64,000 nucleotides of DNA. It comes from an uncultured Oscillospiraceae bacterium (lineage in GTDB: Bacteria > Bacillota > Clostridia > Oscillospirales > Oscillospiraceae). Numbering within the stretch: position 1 is the first letter of the stretch; every line of letters starts with the position of its first letter. The DNA lies in NCBI GenBank assembly GCA_934573855.1, contig CAKTMF010000003.1, positions 1 through 64,000 of the forward strand, read 5' to 3'. The position numbers were made by a program, and so were the translations under genes. Positions 7,440 to 15,786 of the stretch are shown here, one piece after another. A model generated the notes under the pieces. It worked only from the letters and a program-made list of their open reading frames with translations, was not told where the DNA came from and made no database searches.

Positions 7440-8150
7440 ATGTTAGGCGTTATCATAAACGCGCTGGGCGTGGTGATCGGCGGGACCGTCGGCGCCGTGT
7501 TCGGCGGAGCGATAAAGGAAAAATATACCGGCGCCATCATAACCGTTATGGGACTTGTAATGATGATGATCGGCATACAAAGCACCCTCGGGACGAACAA
7601 TATCCTCATTTGTATAGTGTGCCTCGTGATAGGCACGCTCATCGGCGCGGCACTCGACCTTGACAGAAAAATGAACGGCGCGGCCGATAAGGTCAAGGCC
7701 ATGCTCAGCGGCACGAAGCTTGGCCGCGGACGCTTCGCCGAGGCCTTTGTGACCACGACCATACTCTTCTGCGTCGGGTCGATGGTGGTCATCGGCTCGA
7801 TAACGGCGGGACTCAACCACGACTACAGCATACTCATAACAAAGACTATAATGGACTTTGTCTCGGCGATAGCTTTTGCCGCGGCGCTCGGTCCCGGAGT
7901 GCTGATGACGGCGGTGAGCGTCCTTGTGATAGAGGGGGGACTCGTCCTGCTGGCCGGGGTGGCTCAGCCCATCCTCACCACCGAGGTGGTCACCGAAATG
8001 ACCGCCGTCGGCGGGGTGGTGCTGTTCGGGCTGAGCTTCAACATAATGGGCTTTTCCGAAAAAAAGATACAGGTCGGCGACATGATACCCTCGCTGCTCC
8101 TGCCCGTGATATACTTCCCGCTGAAAGCACTCATCGAGAATATTTTGTGA
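7440..8150 (+). CDS. DUF554 family membrane protein (YdfK-like)
   Basis: A 236-residue protein with seven or so membrane segments. The opening GVIINALGVVIGGTVGAVFG, the CVGSMVVIGSITAGLNHDYS stretch and the closing LPVIYFPL are the recognisable features of DUF554, a widespread family of putative transporters. The start is preceded by GGGAGG. It has its own promoter and a shared terminator, so it is a single-gene unit. The substrate is unknown. Confidence 0.85.
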   Translation: MLGVIINALGVVIGGTVGAVFGGAIKEKYTGAIITVMGLVMMMIGIQSTLGTNNILICIVCLVIGTLIGAALDLDRKMNGAADKVKAMLSGTKLGRGRFAEAFVTTTILFCVGSMVVIGSITAGLNHDYSILITKTIMDFVSAIAFAAALGPGVLMTAVSVLVIEGGLVLLAGVAQPILTTEVVTEMTAVGGVVLFGLSFNIMGFSEKKIQVGDMIPSLLLPVIYFPLKALIENIL

Positions 8151-8156
8151 CGTAAA

Positions 8157-8189
8157 AACGCCTTTGCTCCGCTTGGAAGCAAAGGCGTT
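8157..8189. terminator. Bidirectional terminator between DUF554 and glnS
   Basis: AACGCCTTTGCT pairs with AGCAAAGGCGTT. The plus side is flanked by AAAAA and the minus side ends in T residues, so it can serve both convergent genes. Confidence 0.75.
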
Positions 8190-8194
8190 AAAAA

Positions 8195-9880
8195 TTACTT
8201 TTTGAAGCTGTCTTTCAGCGCGACGGCGCGGTTGAACACGAGGTGTCCGGGAGCGGCGTCCCTGTTGTCAAGAACGAAATAGCCCTGACGCATGAACTGG
8301 AAGCCCTCTGAGTCCTTGCCGCGCACGGGCATGGGAGCAGAGGCGAGGCTGGCCTCGACCTTGCAGCCGGTGAGGACGGTGAGACTGTCGGGGTTGAGCG
8401 CCTCAAGGAAGTCCTTGTCCGCGCCGTCCGGCTCGGGATCGCTGAAGAGATAGTCGTACAGGCGTACCTCCGCGTCGGTGCAGTTCCCGGCGTCCACCCA
8501 GTGGATTGTCGCGCCCTTGACCTTGCGTCCGTCGGCTGGGTCGCCGCCGCGGCTCTCGGGGTCGTACTCGCAGAATATCTCGGTGACATTGCCGTTTTCG
8601 TCTTTGGCGCAGCCGGTGCAGGTCACGAGGTACGCGCCCTTGAGGCGGACCTCAAAGCCGGGGTGCATGCGCTTGTACTTCGGCGCGGGGACCTCCATGA
8701 AGTCGTCGGCCTCGATCCAGAGATGGCGGGAGAAGCTTACCTCTCTCGTGCCGTCCTCCGGCTTGAGGGGGTTATTCTCGACGGTCAGCAGCTCACTCTG
8801 TCCCTCGGGATAGTTGGTGATCGTAAGCTTTACGGGACGGAGAACGGCCATGACGCGCTTTGCGTTGTCGTTGAGGTCGTCGCGCAGGCAGCTTTCAAGC
8901 AGCGCCCAGTCAACGGTGGAGTCGACCTTGGAAACGCCGATACGTTCGCAGAAATTGCGTATCGACTTCGCGGTGTAGCCGCGGCGGCGCAGACCGCAGA
9001 GGGTGGGCATGCGCGGGTCGTCCCAGCCGGAGACGCGCCCGGTCTCGACCAGCAGTCTCAGCTTGCGCTTTGACATGACGGTGTAGTTTATGCCGAGACG
9101 GGCAAACTCGATCTGGCGGGGCTTGATGCCGGGGATGGAGACGTTGGACACCACCCAGTCGTACAGCGGACGGTGAGCCTCGTACTCGAGCGAGCAGAGA
9201 GAGTGGGTGATACCCTCAAGAGCGTCCTGAATGGGGTGGGCAAAGTCGTACATCGGGAATATGCACCACTTCGTACCCTGACGGTGGTGTTCGATGTAGC
9301 GGATACGGTAAAGCACGGGGTCGCGCATATTGAAGTTGCCGCTCGCGAGGTCTATCTTCGCGCGCAGCGTGTAGCGCCCCTCTTCAAATTCGCCGCTTCT
9401 CATCCGGCGGAAGAGGTCGAGGTTTTCCTCGACGGGCCTGTCCCGCCACGGGCTGACGGCGGGGTGAGAGGTATCGCCCCGGTACTCCCTGAACTGCTCG
9501 GGAGTAAGCTCGCAGACGTAGGCGAGACCCTTTTTGATAAGCTCTATCGCGTATTCGTAGGTCTTTTCAAAGTAGTCGGAGCCGTAGTAAAATCTGTCGC
9601 CCCAGTCAAAGCCCAGCCAGTGGATATCCTCCTGTATGGCGTCGACGTACTCGGTGTCCTCCTTGGCGGGGTTGGTGTCGTCCATGCGGAGGTTGCAGAT
9701 GCCGCCGAATTTCTCGGCAGTGCTGAAATCTATCGTGAGAGCCTTGCAGTGGCCGATGTGAAGATAACCGTTAGGCTCAGGCGGAAAGCGGGTGTGTACC
9801 TGCATGCCGTAGCAGCGGCCGCCCTCGGAGATGTCCTCCTGAACAAAGTTTTCTATAAAGTTTCTGCTTGTTTCTTCCAT
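8195..9880 (-). CDS. glnS: Glutamine--tRNA ligase
   Basis: A 561-residue class I synthetase that charges tRNA-Gln with glutamine. Visible features are PEPNGYLHIGHCK (HIGH motif, about residue 39), the conserved RMDDTNP, and VMSKRKL (KMSKS equivalent, about residue 267), followed by the beta-barrel anticodon-binding domains. The start at ATG 9880 has GGGAGG upstream; an in-frame TTG further upstream is unlikely. Many Firmicutes make Gln-tRNA only through GatCAB, so a GlnRS marks a lineage that acquired the direct route. A promoter and an inverted repeat lie just upstream. Confidence 0.95.
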   Translation of the reverse strand: MEETSRNFIENFVQEDISEGGRCYGMQVHTRFPPEPNGYLHIGHCKALTIDFSTAEKFGGICNLRMDDTNPAKEDTEYVDAIQEDIHWLGFDWGDRFYYGSDYFEKTYEYAIELIKKGLAYVCELTPEQFREYRGDTSHPAVSPWRDRPVEENLDLFRRMRSGEFEEGRYTLRAKIDLASGNFNMRDPVLYRIRYIEHHRQGTKWCIFPMYDFAHPIQDALEGITHSLCSLEYEAHRPLYDWVVSNVSIPGIKPRQIEFARLGINYTVMSKRKLRLLVETGRVSGWDDPRMPTLCGLRRRGYTAKSIRNFCERIGVSKVDSTVDWALLESCLRDDLNDNAKRVMAVLRPVKLTITNYPEGQSELLTVENNPLKPEDGTREVSFSRHLWIEADDFMEVPAPKYKRMHPGFEVRLKGAYLVTCTGCAKDENGNVTEIFCEYDPESRGGDPADGRKVKGATIHWVDAGNCTDAEVRLYDYLFSDPEPDGADKDFLEALNPDSLTVLTGCKVEASLASAPMPVRGKDSEGFQFMRQGYFVLDNRDAAPGHLVFNRAVALKDSFKK

Positions 9881-9901
9881 GGCTCGTCTGCCTCCCGTTT
9901 G

Positions 9902-9938
9902 AATTACCAGAACATTATAATCGAAAGGTATGGTAATT
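9902..9938. promoter_or_regulatory. Inverted repeat spanning the glnS promoter
   Basis: AATTACCA at 9902-9909 and TGGTAATT at 9931-9938 lie on either side of the glnS -10 box, with centres 29 bases apart, about three helical turns. This is a candidate operator for glnS or the divergent trxA. Confidence 0.35.
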
Positions 9939-9942
9939 ACAA
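9914..9942 (-). promoter_or_regulatory. Sigma-A promoter of glnS
   Basis: On the minus strand TTGTAA and TATAAT are separated by 17 bases, about 35 bases before the start codon. Confidence 0.7.
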
Positions 9943-9988
9943 CAAAAATGTGGTAGACTAAAGAAAAAAGAGAAAAGGAGAAATGATC

Positions 9989-10294
9989 ATGGCCATCATA
10001 CATCTTGATAAGGATACTTTTGATACAGAGATCTCGCAGGGAACGACTCTTGTCGACTTCTGGGCGACGTGGTGCGGCCCCTGCCGTATGCAGGCTCCCA
10101 TACTCGACGAGCTTGATAAGGAGCTTGGCGGCGCCGTAAAGATAGGCAAGGTGGATGTGGACAGCGAGATGGAGCTTGCGAAGCGTTACCGCGTCATGAG
10201 CATTCCGACCCTCCTTGCTTTTAAGGACGGTGCGCTCGTTTCCCGCGCGGTAGGACTTCAGGAGATAGAGCAGCTTCGCCGGATGGTAAAGTAA
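9989..10294 (+). CDS. trxA: Thioredoxin
   Basis: A 101-residue thioredoxin with the active site WATWCGPCRM near residues 25-34, the cis-proline loop SIPTLLAF, and the normal length of a single thioredoxin domain. It reduces disulfides in cytosolic proteins using electrons from thioredoxin reductase, which is not encoded in this window. ATG 9989 is chosen over ATG 9983 because AAAAGGAG lies eight bases before it and only two before the other. It is divergent from glnS. The next unit has its own promoter only 13 bases after the stop. Confidence 0.95.
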   Translation: MAIIHLDKDTFDTEISQGTTLVDFWATWCGPCRMQAPILDELDKELGGAVKIGKVDVDSEMELAKRYRVMSIPTLLAFKDGALVSRAVGLQEIEQLRRMVK

Positions 10295-10307
10295 TTTTTC
10301 ACCGCTA

Positions 10308-10336
10308 TTGACAAAAAAATCCGGCTATCATATAAT
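10308..10336 (+). promoter_or_regulatory. Sigma-A promoter of the valS T-box operon
   Basis: A perfect TTGACA and TATAAT are separated by 17 bases. Confidence 0.9.
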
Positions 10337-10344
10337 GTTCCCAC

Positions 10345-10600
10345 TTGCTGAGAGGAACAGGAGTACACAGGCGGCGGACGCAAAGAGAGAAAGCGGATGG
10401 TGCGAGCTTTCGCGAGGCGCTGTGGAAGGTCGGTTCGGAGCATCGGGCGTGAAGGATATATCTGCGTAGCCCCGGCGGGCAGTTCCCGTTACAGAACTCA
10501 CGAGAGCCGCTTTTGCGGAATTCAGGTGGTACCGCGGTATTATATCGCCCTGAAGCCATGTGCTTCAGGGCGTTTTCAGCTTTAAGGGGGGTGTGATCGT
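10345..10600 (+). ncRNA. T-box leader of valS
   Basis: A 5' leader that reads tRNA charging. The conserved T-box core AATTCAGGTGGTACCGCGG lies at 10519-10537 and is followed by a terminator stem at 10546-10576. Uncharged tRNA-Val should pair with the core and favour the antiterminator. A possible GTC specifier lies at 10429-10431, but I have not folded stem I and this placement is tentative. Confidence 0.92.
10546..10576 (+). terminator. T-box terminator of valS
   Basis: CGCCCTGAAGC pairs perfectly with GCTTCAGGGCG and is followed by TTTT. Its 5' arm competes with the T-box core for pairing. Confidence 0.9.
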
Positions 10601-10699
10601 GGGATACGCCGCATTGCCCGGCGCCGGCTGCTCCCACGTGAGCGTACCCGGACGAGAGGAACAAACAAATTATTTAATAATATATTCAGGAGTGTAATT

Positions 10700-13321
10700 A
10701 TGAAAGAGCTTCCGAAAGTGTATGACCCCAAATCGGTCGAAAAGAAAATATATGATATGTGGATGGAGGGCGGCTACTTCAAGGGCAGGATAGACCCGGA
10801 CAAAAAGCCCTTCTCCATCGTCATGCCGCCTCCCAACGTCACCGGCCAGCTCCACATGGGCCATGCGCTCGACTCCACGCTTCAGGACATCCTCACCCGC
10901 TATAAGCGCATGCAGGGCTATTCTGCGCTGTGGCTCCCCGGCGTAGACCATGCCGGTATCGCCACCCAGATAAAGGTGGAGGAGGTCCTCCGCAAGACCG
11001 AGGGCAAGACCCGCTACGACCTCGGCCGTGAAAAGTTCCTCGAGCGCGTCTGGGACTGGAAGGACCAGTACGGCGACAGGATAGTCGAGCAGCAAAAGAG
11101 CATGGGCGTTTCCTGCGATTGGGACAGGAGCCGCTTCACCATGGACGATACCTGCGCCAAGGCCGTCCGCGAGACCTTCTGCGACCTCTATGAAAAGGGC
11201 CTCATCTACAAGGGCAAGCGCATCATAAACTGGTGTCCGCACTGCCGCACCGCGCTCTCCGACGCGGAGGTCGAGTATAAGGACATCCCCGGCAGCTTCT
11301 GGTATATCCGCTATCCCATTGAGGGCTCTGACGAGGAGTTCACCATCGCCACCACCCGCCCCGAGACCATGCTGGGCGACACCGGCGTCGCCGTCAACCC
11401 GAACGACGAGAAGTACCGTCACCTTGTCGGCAAAAACGCCATACTGCCCCTCGTGGGACGCAGGCTCCCCATCGTCGCGGACGACTATGTCGAGCTGGGC
11501 TTCGGCACCGGCGCGGTCAAAATGACCCCCTGCCACGACCCCAACGACTACGAGGTCGGTCTGCGCCACGGTCTCGAGCAGATACAGTGCATAGACGAGG
11601 ACGCGAAGATCATAAACGGCGGCAAGTACAACGGCATGGACCGCTACGAGTGCCGCAAGGCCATCGTTGCCGACCTTGAGGAGGCCGGATACATGGTCAA
11701 GATCGAGCCGTACAGCCACAATGTCGGCTGCTGCTACCGCTGCGGCACCGTGGTCGAGCCGCTGACCAGCCCACAGTGGTTCGTCAAGATGGCCCCGCTC
11801 GCGAAAAAGGCCATCGAGGTCGTGAAGGACGGCCGCATAAAGTTCGTCCCCGAGCGCTTCACCAAGACCTACCTCAACTGGATGGAGAATGTCCACGACT
11901 GGTGCATTTCCCGTCAGCTCTGGTGGGGACATCAGATACCCGCGTGGTACTGCGCCGACTGCGGCCACGTCACCGTCTCCCGCGAGGACGCCGTGGAGTG
12001 CGAATGCTGCCGCAGCAGGAATATAAAGCGCGACGAGGACGTCCTTGACACATGGTTCTCCTCCGCGCTCTGGCCGTTCTCCACCATGGGCTGGCCGGAA
12101 AAGACCGAGGAGCTGGGCTACTGGTACCCGACCTCCGTCATGGTCACGGGCTATGACATCATCTTCTTCTGGGTCGCGAGGATGATATTCTCCGCCATGG
12201 AGCAGATGGATAAGGAGCCGTTCGGCACCGTCTTTATCCACGGCCTCGTGCGCGACAGTCAGGGACGCAAAATGTCCAAGTCCCTCGGCAACGGTATCGA
12301 CCCGCTGGAAATGGTCGAGAAGTACGGCGCGGACGCTCTGCGCTTCAATCTCATCACCGGCAACTCTCCCGGGAACGACATGCGCTTCTATGTGGAGAAG
12401 TGCGAGGCAATGCGCAACTTCTGCAATAAGATATGGAACGCCTCCCGCTTTGTGATGATGAATCTCACCATCGACAAAAACGAGCTGCCCGAAAAGCTCG
12501 AGATCGAGGATAAGTGGATACTCTCCAAGCTCAACGACGTCGTCAAAGAGGTCTGTGAGAACATGGACGCCTTTGAGCTGGGCGTGGCCGCGGGCAAGAT
12601 ATACGACTTTATCTGGGACAGCTACTGCGACTGGTATATCGAGCTTACCAAGCCCCGCCTCAACGGAGAGAACGAGGAGTCGAAGCTCGCCGCGCAGAAG
12701 GTGCTGCTCTACGTCCTCACCGAGATACTCAAGCTCCTCCACCCGTTCATGCCCTTCATCACCGAGGAGATATGGCAGGCCCTGCCTCACGAGGGCGAGG
12801 CGCTGATGATCGAGCGCTACCCCGAGTACAGATCGGAGCTGAGCTTCCCCGCGGACGAGCAGAACTTCGAGATGGTCATGACCGCCATCAAGGCTGTCCG
12901 CGCCCGCCGCAGCGAGATGAACGTTCCGCCATCCAGAAAGGCGCACCTCATCATCGCCACCGAAAAGAAGGCGGCCTTTGAAGCCGGCAGCGGATATATC
13001 TGCAAGCTTGCCTACGCAAGCGAGGTCAGCGTCGTCGACGCGCCTCCCGCCGGGAGCGAGAGCATGGTATCCGTCATCACCGACAACGCCCGCATGTTCA
13101 TGCCAATGGCTGAGCTTGTCGACCTCGACAAGGAGCGCGCGCGTATCGCCAAGGAGCTTGCCAACGCCGAGAAGCAGCTCGCGGGGCAGAACGCGAAGCT
13201 TGAAAACCAGAACTTCGTCAGCCGCGCGCCCGAGGCGGTCGTTAACGCCGAGCGTGAGAAGAAGGCGAAGCTCGAGGCCCTCATTGAAAACCTCAGAGCG
13301 AGCCTTGCGGCTCTGGGCTGA
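10700..13321 (+). CDS. valS: Valine--tRNA ligase
   Basis: An 873-residue class I synthetase. The HIGH motif appears as PNVTGQLHMGHALD near residue 50 and the KMSKS loop as GRKMSKSLGNGID near residue 523. The editing domain lies between them, and zinc-binding pairs (CPHC, CADC with CECC) are visible. The C terminus is a charged coiled coil of about 65 residues, as is usual for ValRS, which clamps the tRNA. It charges tRNA-Val in the cytosol. Expression is controlled by the preceding T-box, and a strong terminator follows immediately. Confidence 0.97.
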   Translation: MKELPKVYDPKSVEKKIYDMWMEGGYFKGRIDPDKKPFSIVMPPPNVTGQLHMGHALDSTLQDILTRYKRMQGYSALWLPGVDHAGIATQIKVEEVLRKTEGKTRYDLGREKFLERVWDWKDQYGDRIVEQQKSMGVSCDWDRSRFTMDDTCAKAVRETFCDLYEKGLIYKGKRIINWCPHCRTALSDAEVEYKDIPGSFWYIRYPIEGSDEEFTIATTRPETMLGDTGVAVNPNDEKYRHLVGKNAILPLVGRRLPIVADDYVELGFGTGAVKMTPCHDPNDYEVGLRHGLEQIQCIDEDAKIINGGKYNGMDRYECRKAIVADLEEAGYMVKIEPYSHNVGCCYRCGTVVEPLTSPQWFVKMAPLAKKAIEVVKDGRIKFVPERFTKTYLNWMENVHDWCISRQLWWGHQIPAWYCADCGHVTVSREDAVECECCRSRNIKRDEDVLDTWFSSALWPFSTMGWPEKTEELGYWYPTSVMVTGYDIIFFWVARMIFSAMEQMDKEPFGTVFIHGLVRDSQGRKMSKSLGNGIDPLEMVEKYGADALRFNLITGNSPGNDMRFYVEKCEAMRNFCNKIWNASRFVMMNLTIDKNELPEKLEIEDKWILSKLNDVVKEVCENMDAFELGVAAGKIYDFIWDSYCDWYIELTKPRLNGENEESKLAAQKVLLYVLTEILKLLHPFMPFITEEIWQALPHEGEALMIERYPEYRSELSFPADEQNFEMVMTAIKAVRARRSEMNVPPSRKAHLIIATEKKAAFEAGSGYICKLAYASEVSVVDAPPAGSESMVSVITDNARMFMPMAELVDLDKERARIAKELANAEKQLAGQNAKLENQNFVSRAPEAVVNAEREKKAKLEALIENLRASLAALG

Positions 13322-13331
13322 GATCAATATT

Positions 13332-13359
13332 AAAAAAGCCCCCGATCGGGGGCTTTTTT
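13332..13359 (+). terminator. Intrinsic terminator after valS
   Basis: A perfect palindrome of GCCCCCGATCGGGGGC flanked by six A and six T, so it could work in both directions. Confidence 0.93.
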
Positions 13360-13379
13360 GAAGAATGGGAAGGAAAAAA

Positions 13380-14078
13380 ATGAAAGAACAGGCGCTTGAA
13401 TATCTGAGCGGGGACATGCTGCTGAATATCGACATGATCGAGTGCATACGCCGCGGCCTGTGCGACATACTCTATGCCGAGAGCGACGGCGTGCTGATAA
13501 AGGCGCGCGGCTCCGACGCGTATATGCTCTCCTGCGACAGCGCCGGCACGGCACTGCGGATCACCGCCGGGCATGATATCGACCTTCTCGTGCTTCATCA
13601 GATGGAGCAGAAGGCGGAAGTCTGCGAGGCGCTGGGGCTGTGCGCCGGGGACGAGTGCTTTCAGGGCGCGTATACGAGGAAGGAGCCTCTGCCCGAGAAC
13701 GGCGCGGACATACGCTGCCTCGACGAGAACTTTGCCGAAAAGATCATTGAGGCATACGACATGTACGAGCCGAAGCATATAAGGACGCTCCTTGAGCGAA
13801 GGCTCATGTACGGCGTGTTCGACAACGGGGAACTTGCGGGCTTCATCGGCTGGCACGACGAGGGGTCGCAGGGAATGCTCCATGTGTTTCCCGAGTACCG
13901 CCGCCGGGGCCTTGCCGAGGCGCTCGAGCGACGGCTCATCAATATCGACCTCAGACGGGGCTATACGCCGTTCGGTCAGCTTTTTATCTGGAACGACGCC
14001 TCGCGCAGGCTCCAGGAGAAGCTCGGCATGGACTTCGCCGACGGCCATATCTGCTGGCTCTGGAAAGAAAAAGAATGA
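13380..14078 (+). CDS. GNAT-family N-acetyltransferase
   Basis: A 232-residue protein. The C-terminal half has the GNAT acetyl-CoA site: LHVFPEYRRRGLAEALERRL matches the V-x-P-x-x-R-x-x-G motif A, followed by FIWNDASRRLQEKLGM, the usual beta-5/alpha-4 region. The first 115 residues form a second, degenerate domain with no motif. ATG 13380 is chosen because GGAAGGA precedes it; ATG 13365 has none. The substrate cannot be predicted. It is bracketed by terminators and is probably a single-gene unit. Confidence 0.85.
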   Translation: MKEQALEYLSGDMLLNIDMIECIRRGLCDILYAESDGVLIKARGSDAYMLSCDSAGTALRITAGHDIDLLVLHQMEQKAEVCEALGLCAGDECFQGAYTRKEPLPENGADIRCLDENFAEKIIEAYDMYEPKHIRTLLERRLMYGVFDNGELAGFIGWHDEGSQGMLHVFPEYRRRGLAEALERRLINIDLRRGYTPFGQLFIWNDASRRLQEKLGMDFADGHICWLWKEKE

Positions 14079-14122
14079 CACAGCGCCGTTATTCGGCATA
14101 ATACGCAGTAAAAAGAATATAG

Positions 14123-14159
14123 AATGGCATCGCGTAGCTTGCTATGCGGTGCCATTTTT
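14123..14159 (+). terminator. Intrinsic terminator between the GNAT gene and the spoIIA operon
   Basis: AATGGCATCGCGTAGC pairs with GCTATGCGGTGCCATT (two mismatches) and is followed by TTT. It lies only 18 bases before spoIIAA, so the spoIIA promoter is either inside this hairpin or upstream of it. Confidence 0.75.
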
Positions 14160-14176
14160 GCGTTCGAAGGAGAAAT

Positions 14177-14494
14177 ATGATGAACATAAGTGCAGCATTT
14201 TCGGCCGGGAAGCTGACGGTCTATCTCGCCGGGGAGCTTGACCATCACGAGGCGCGCTCGGTCACGGAGACGGTGGACGCCCTTATCGACGAGTATCTTC
14301 CCCGCGACTGTGTGCTGGTCATGTCGGGCCTTACCTTCATGGACTCGTCCGGTATCGCAGTCATCATCAAGACCGGTAAAAGAATGAAAACACTGGGCGG
14401 CCGGGCGTGGATCGAGAACCCGTCAAAGCAGCCCCGGCGCGTAATAGACGCCTCCGGTATCGACAGGCTCGTGCCGGTGGCCATCGGCAAGTAA
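14177..14494 (+). CDS. spoIIAA: Anti-sigma F factor antagonist SpoIIAA
   Basis: A 105-residue STAS-domain protein. The phosphorylation-site stretch LTFMDSSGIAVIIKTGKRM contains the conserved DSSG around the target Ser. In forespore development it binds SpoIIAB when dephosphorylated by SpoIIE and so frees sigma F. Start is ATG 14177 or 14180, both after GAAGGAG. It is the first gene of a three-gene operon with spoIIAB and sigF in the standard order. The hairpin before it blocks read-through from the GNAT gene. Confidence 0.93.
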   Translation: MMNISAAFSAGKLTVYLAGELDHHEARSVTETVDALIDEYLPRDCVLVMSGLTFMDSSGIAVIIKTGKRMKTLGGRAWIENPSKQPRRVIDASGIDRLVPVAIGK

Positions 14495-14504
14495 GGAGGA
14501 GAAA

Positions 14505-14945
14505 ATGAACGCCAGCAATTACATAAAGATCGAATTTCCCAGCAAGAGCAGCAACGAGGCCTTCGCAAGGACCGCGGCGGCGGCCTTTGCCTCACAGCTC
14601 GACCCCACCATGGACGAGCTGGGTGACATACGCACAGCGGTCTCAGAGGCGGTGACGAACGCCATCGTCCATGCCTACCCCGACAGCATAGGCAAGATCA
14701 GCATGCGCCTGAGAATATTGGGCAGGGACACGCTCGAGGTCTCCGTGCGCGACTGGGGCCGCGGCATAGAGGACGTCGAGCGCGCGATGACGCCCCTCTA
14801 TACCACGGGCGGAGAGGAGCGGAGCGGCATGGGCTTTACCATCATGGGGAGCTTTATGGACAAGCTGCGGGTGCGCTCCACGCCCGGAAAGGGGACCACC
14901 GTCACCATGCAGCGCTGTATCCGCACAAGAGTGAGCGTAAGATGA
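14505..14945 (+). CDS. spoIIAB: Anti-sigma F factor SpoIIAB
   Basis: A 146-residue serine kinase of the GHKL ATPase fold. The N box reads AVSEAVTNAIVHAYP, the G1 box DWGRGIEDVE and the G2 region GMGFTIMGSFMD. It holds sigma F inactive and phosphorylates SpoIIAA. The ribosome binding site AAGGAGGAG precedes the start. It begins ten bases after spoIIAA and overlaps sigF by four bases, which fits the tight stoichiometry of the partner-switch module. Confidence 0.95.
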   Translation: MNASNYIKIEFPSKSSNEAFARTAAAAFASQLDPTMDELGDIRTAVSEAVTNAIVHAYPDSIGKISMRLRILGRDTLEVSVRDWGRGIEDVERAMTPLYTTGGEERSGMGFTIMGSFMDKLRVRSTPGKGTTVTMQRCIRTRVSVR

Positions 14946-15649
14946 GCGAGGAGCTGATCACGGCCATACGCGCGGCGCGGAGCGGCGACAGAGACGTTGC
15001 CGGGAGACTGGTGGAGGAAAACTCCGGCCTTATCTGGAGCGTGGCGCGGCGGTTTTTCGGACGCGGCGTCGACGCGGAGGATCTCTATCAGCTCGGCTGT
15101 GTCGGCCTTCTCAAGGCCATCGACGGCTATGATGAGAGCTTCGGCACAAAATTCTCCACCTACGCCGTGCCGAAGATATCGGGCGAGATACGGCGTTTTC
15201 TCCGCGACGACGGCATGATAAAGGTGAGCCGCGGCATAAAGGAGCAGGCGGCGCAGCTCCACGCGGCAAGGACAGCCCTTGAGCAGCGCATAGGCCGCGA
15301 ACCGAGCATATCCGAGCTTTCCCGGGAAACGGGCATGAGTCCGGAGGATATCGCCTTTGTCGAGACCGCCACCGGCCAGACCGAGAGCCTCCAGAAGGAG
15401 AGCGGAGAGGACGGCTTCACGCTTGAGCTCGTGCTGGGCGATTACGGCGCGGAGGAGAAGATGGTGGAGCATGTCGCGCTGAGGACGGCCATCGACGAGC
15501 TTCCCGAGCGGGAGCGGCAGGTGATAGCGCTGCGCTATTATCACGGCATGACGCAGCAGAACTGCGCCAAGGTCATGAGAGTTTCGCAGGTGCAGATCTC
15601 GCGCCTCGAGCGCCGCGCGGTGGATATGCTCAAAGAAAAGCTGAAATGA
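14942..15649 (+). CDS. sigF: RNA polymerase sigma-F factor
   Basis: A 235-residue sigma-70 family factor with regions 2, 3 and 4. Region 2 is seen at YQLGCVGLLKAIDGYDESFG and TKFSTYAVPKISGEIRRFLR, region 3 around IGREPSISELSRETGMSPED, and region 4 at the end with REVI-like LPERERQVIALRYYHGMTQ. It directs early forespore transcription. The start overlaps the spoIIAB stop (ATGA). Together the three genes form the complete sigma-F control operon. Confidence 0.95.
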   Translation: MSEELITAIRAARSGDRDVAGRLVEENSGLIWSVARRFFGRGVDAEDLYQLGCVGLLKAIDGYDESFGTKFSTYAVPKISGEIRRFLRDDGMIKVSRGIKEQAAQLHAARTALEQRIGREPSISELSRETGMSPEDIAFVETATGQTESLQKESGEDGFTLELVLGDYGAEEKMVEHVALRTAIDELPERERQVIALRYYHGMTQQNCAKVMRVSQVQISRLERRAVDMLKEKLK

Positions 15650-15651
15650 AA

Positions 15652-15690
15652 ACACGAGGCGGCAGTATGCCGCCTCGTGTCGTTTCGTTT
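15652..15690 (+). terminator. Intrinsic terminator after sigF
   Basis: ACACGAGGCGGCA pairs perfectly with TGCCGCCTCGTGT across three bases, followed by a T-rich stretch. Confidence 0.85.
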
Positions 15691-15696
15691 ACGTTT

Positions 15697-15745
15697 CGGC
15701 TTCCCCCTCGGAGGAAGCTGTCACCGCAGGTGACTGATGAGGGGA
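15697..15745. repeat. Candidate short intergenic repeat with two hairpins
   Basis: GCTTCC/GGAAGC and GTCACC/GGTGAC form two adjacent stems, followed by TGATGAGGGG. The wording resembles short repeats that I remember between genes of gut Oscillospiraceae. No second copy was noticed in this window, so the repeat status is recollection rather than observation. Confidence 0.35.
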
Positions 15746-15786
15746 AATGCACGACCTTCCGCTGCGGGCAGCGTGAAAAAGCGCCG

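Noticed and set aside
9173..9961. A 262-codon plus-strand frame opposite glnS
   Set aside because: Antisense to well-conserved glnS sequence; repetitive Val/Ala/Gly composition and no ribosome binding site.
10670..13468. A 932-codon open frame on the minus strand opposite valS
   Set aside because: It is a shadow of valS; the sequence is low-complexity (Val/Leu/Asp/Gly rich) and lacks start signals.
14100..14176. A sigma-H promoter before spoIIAA
   Set aside because: GAAT-like strings are present, but no convincing -35 and spacing; the region is mostly terminator hairpin.
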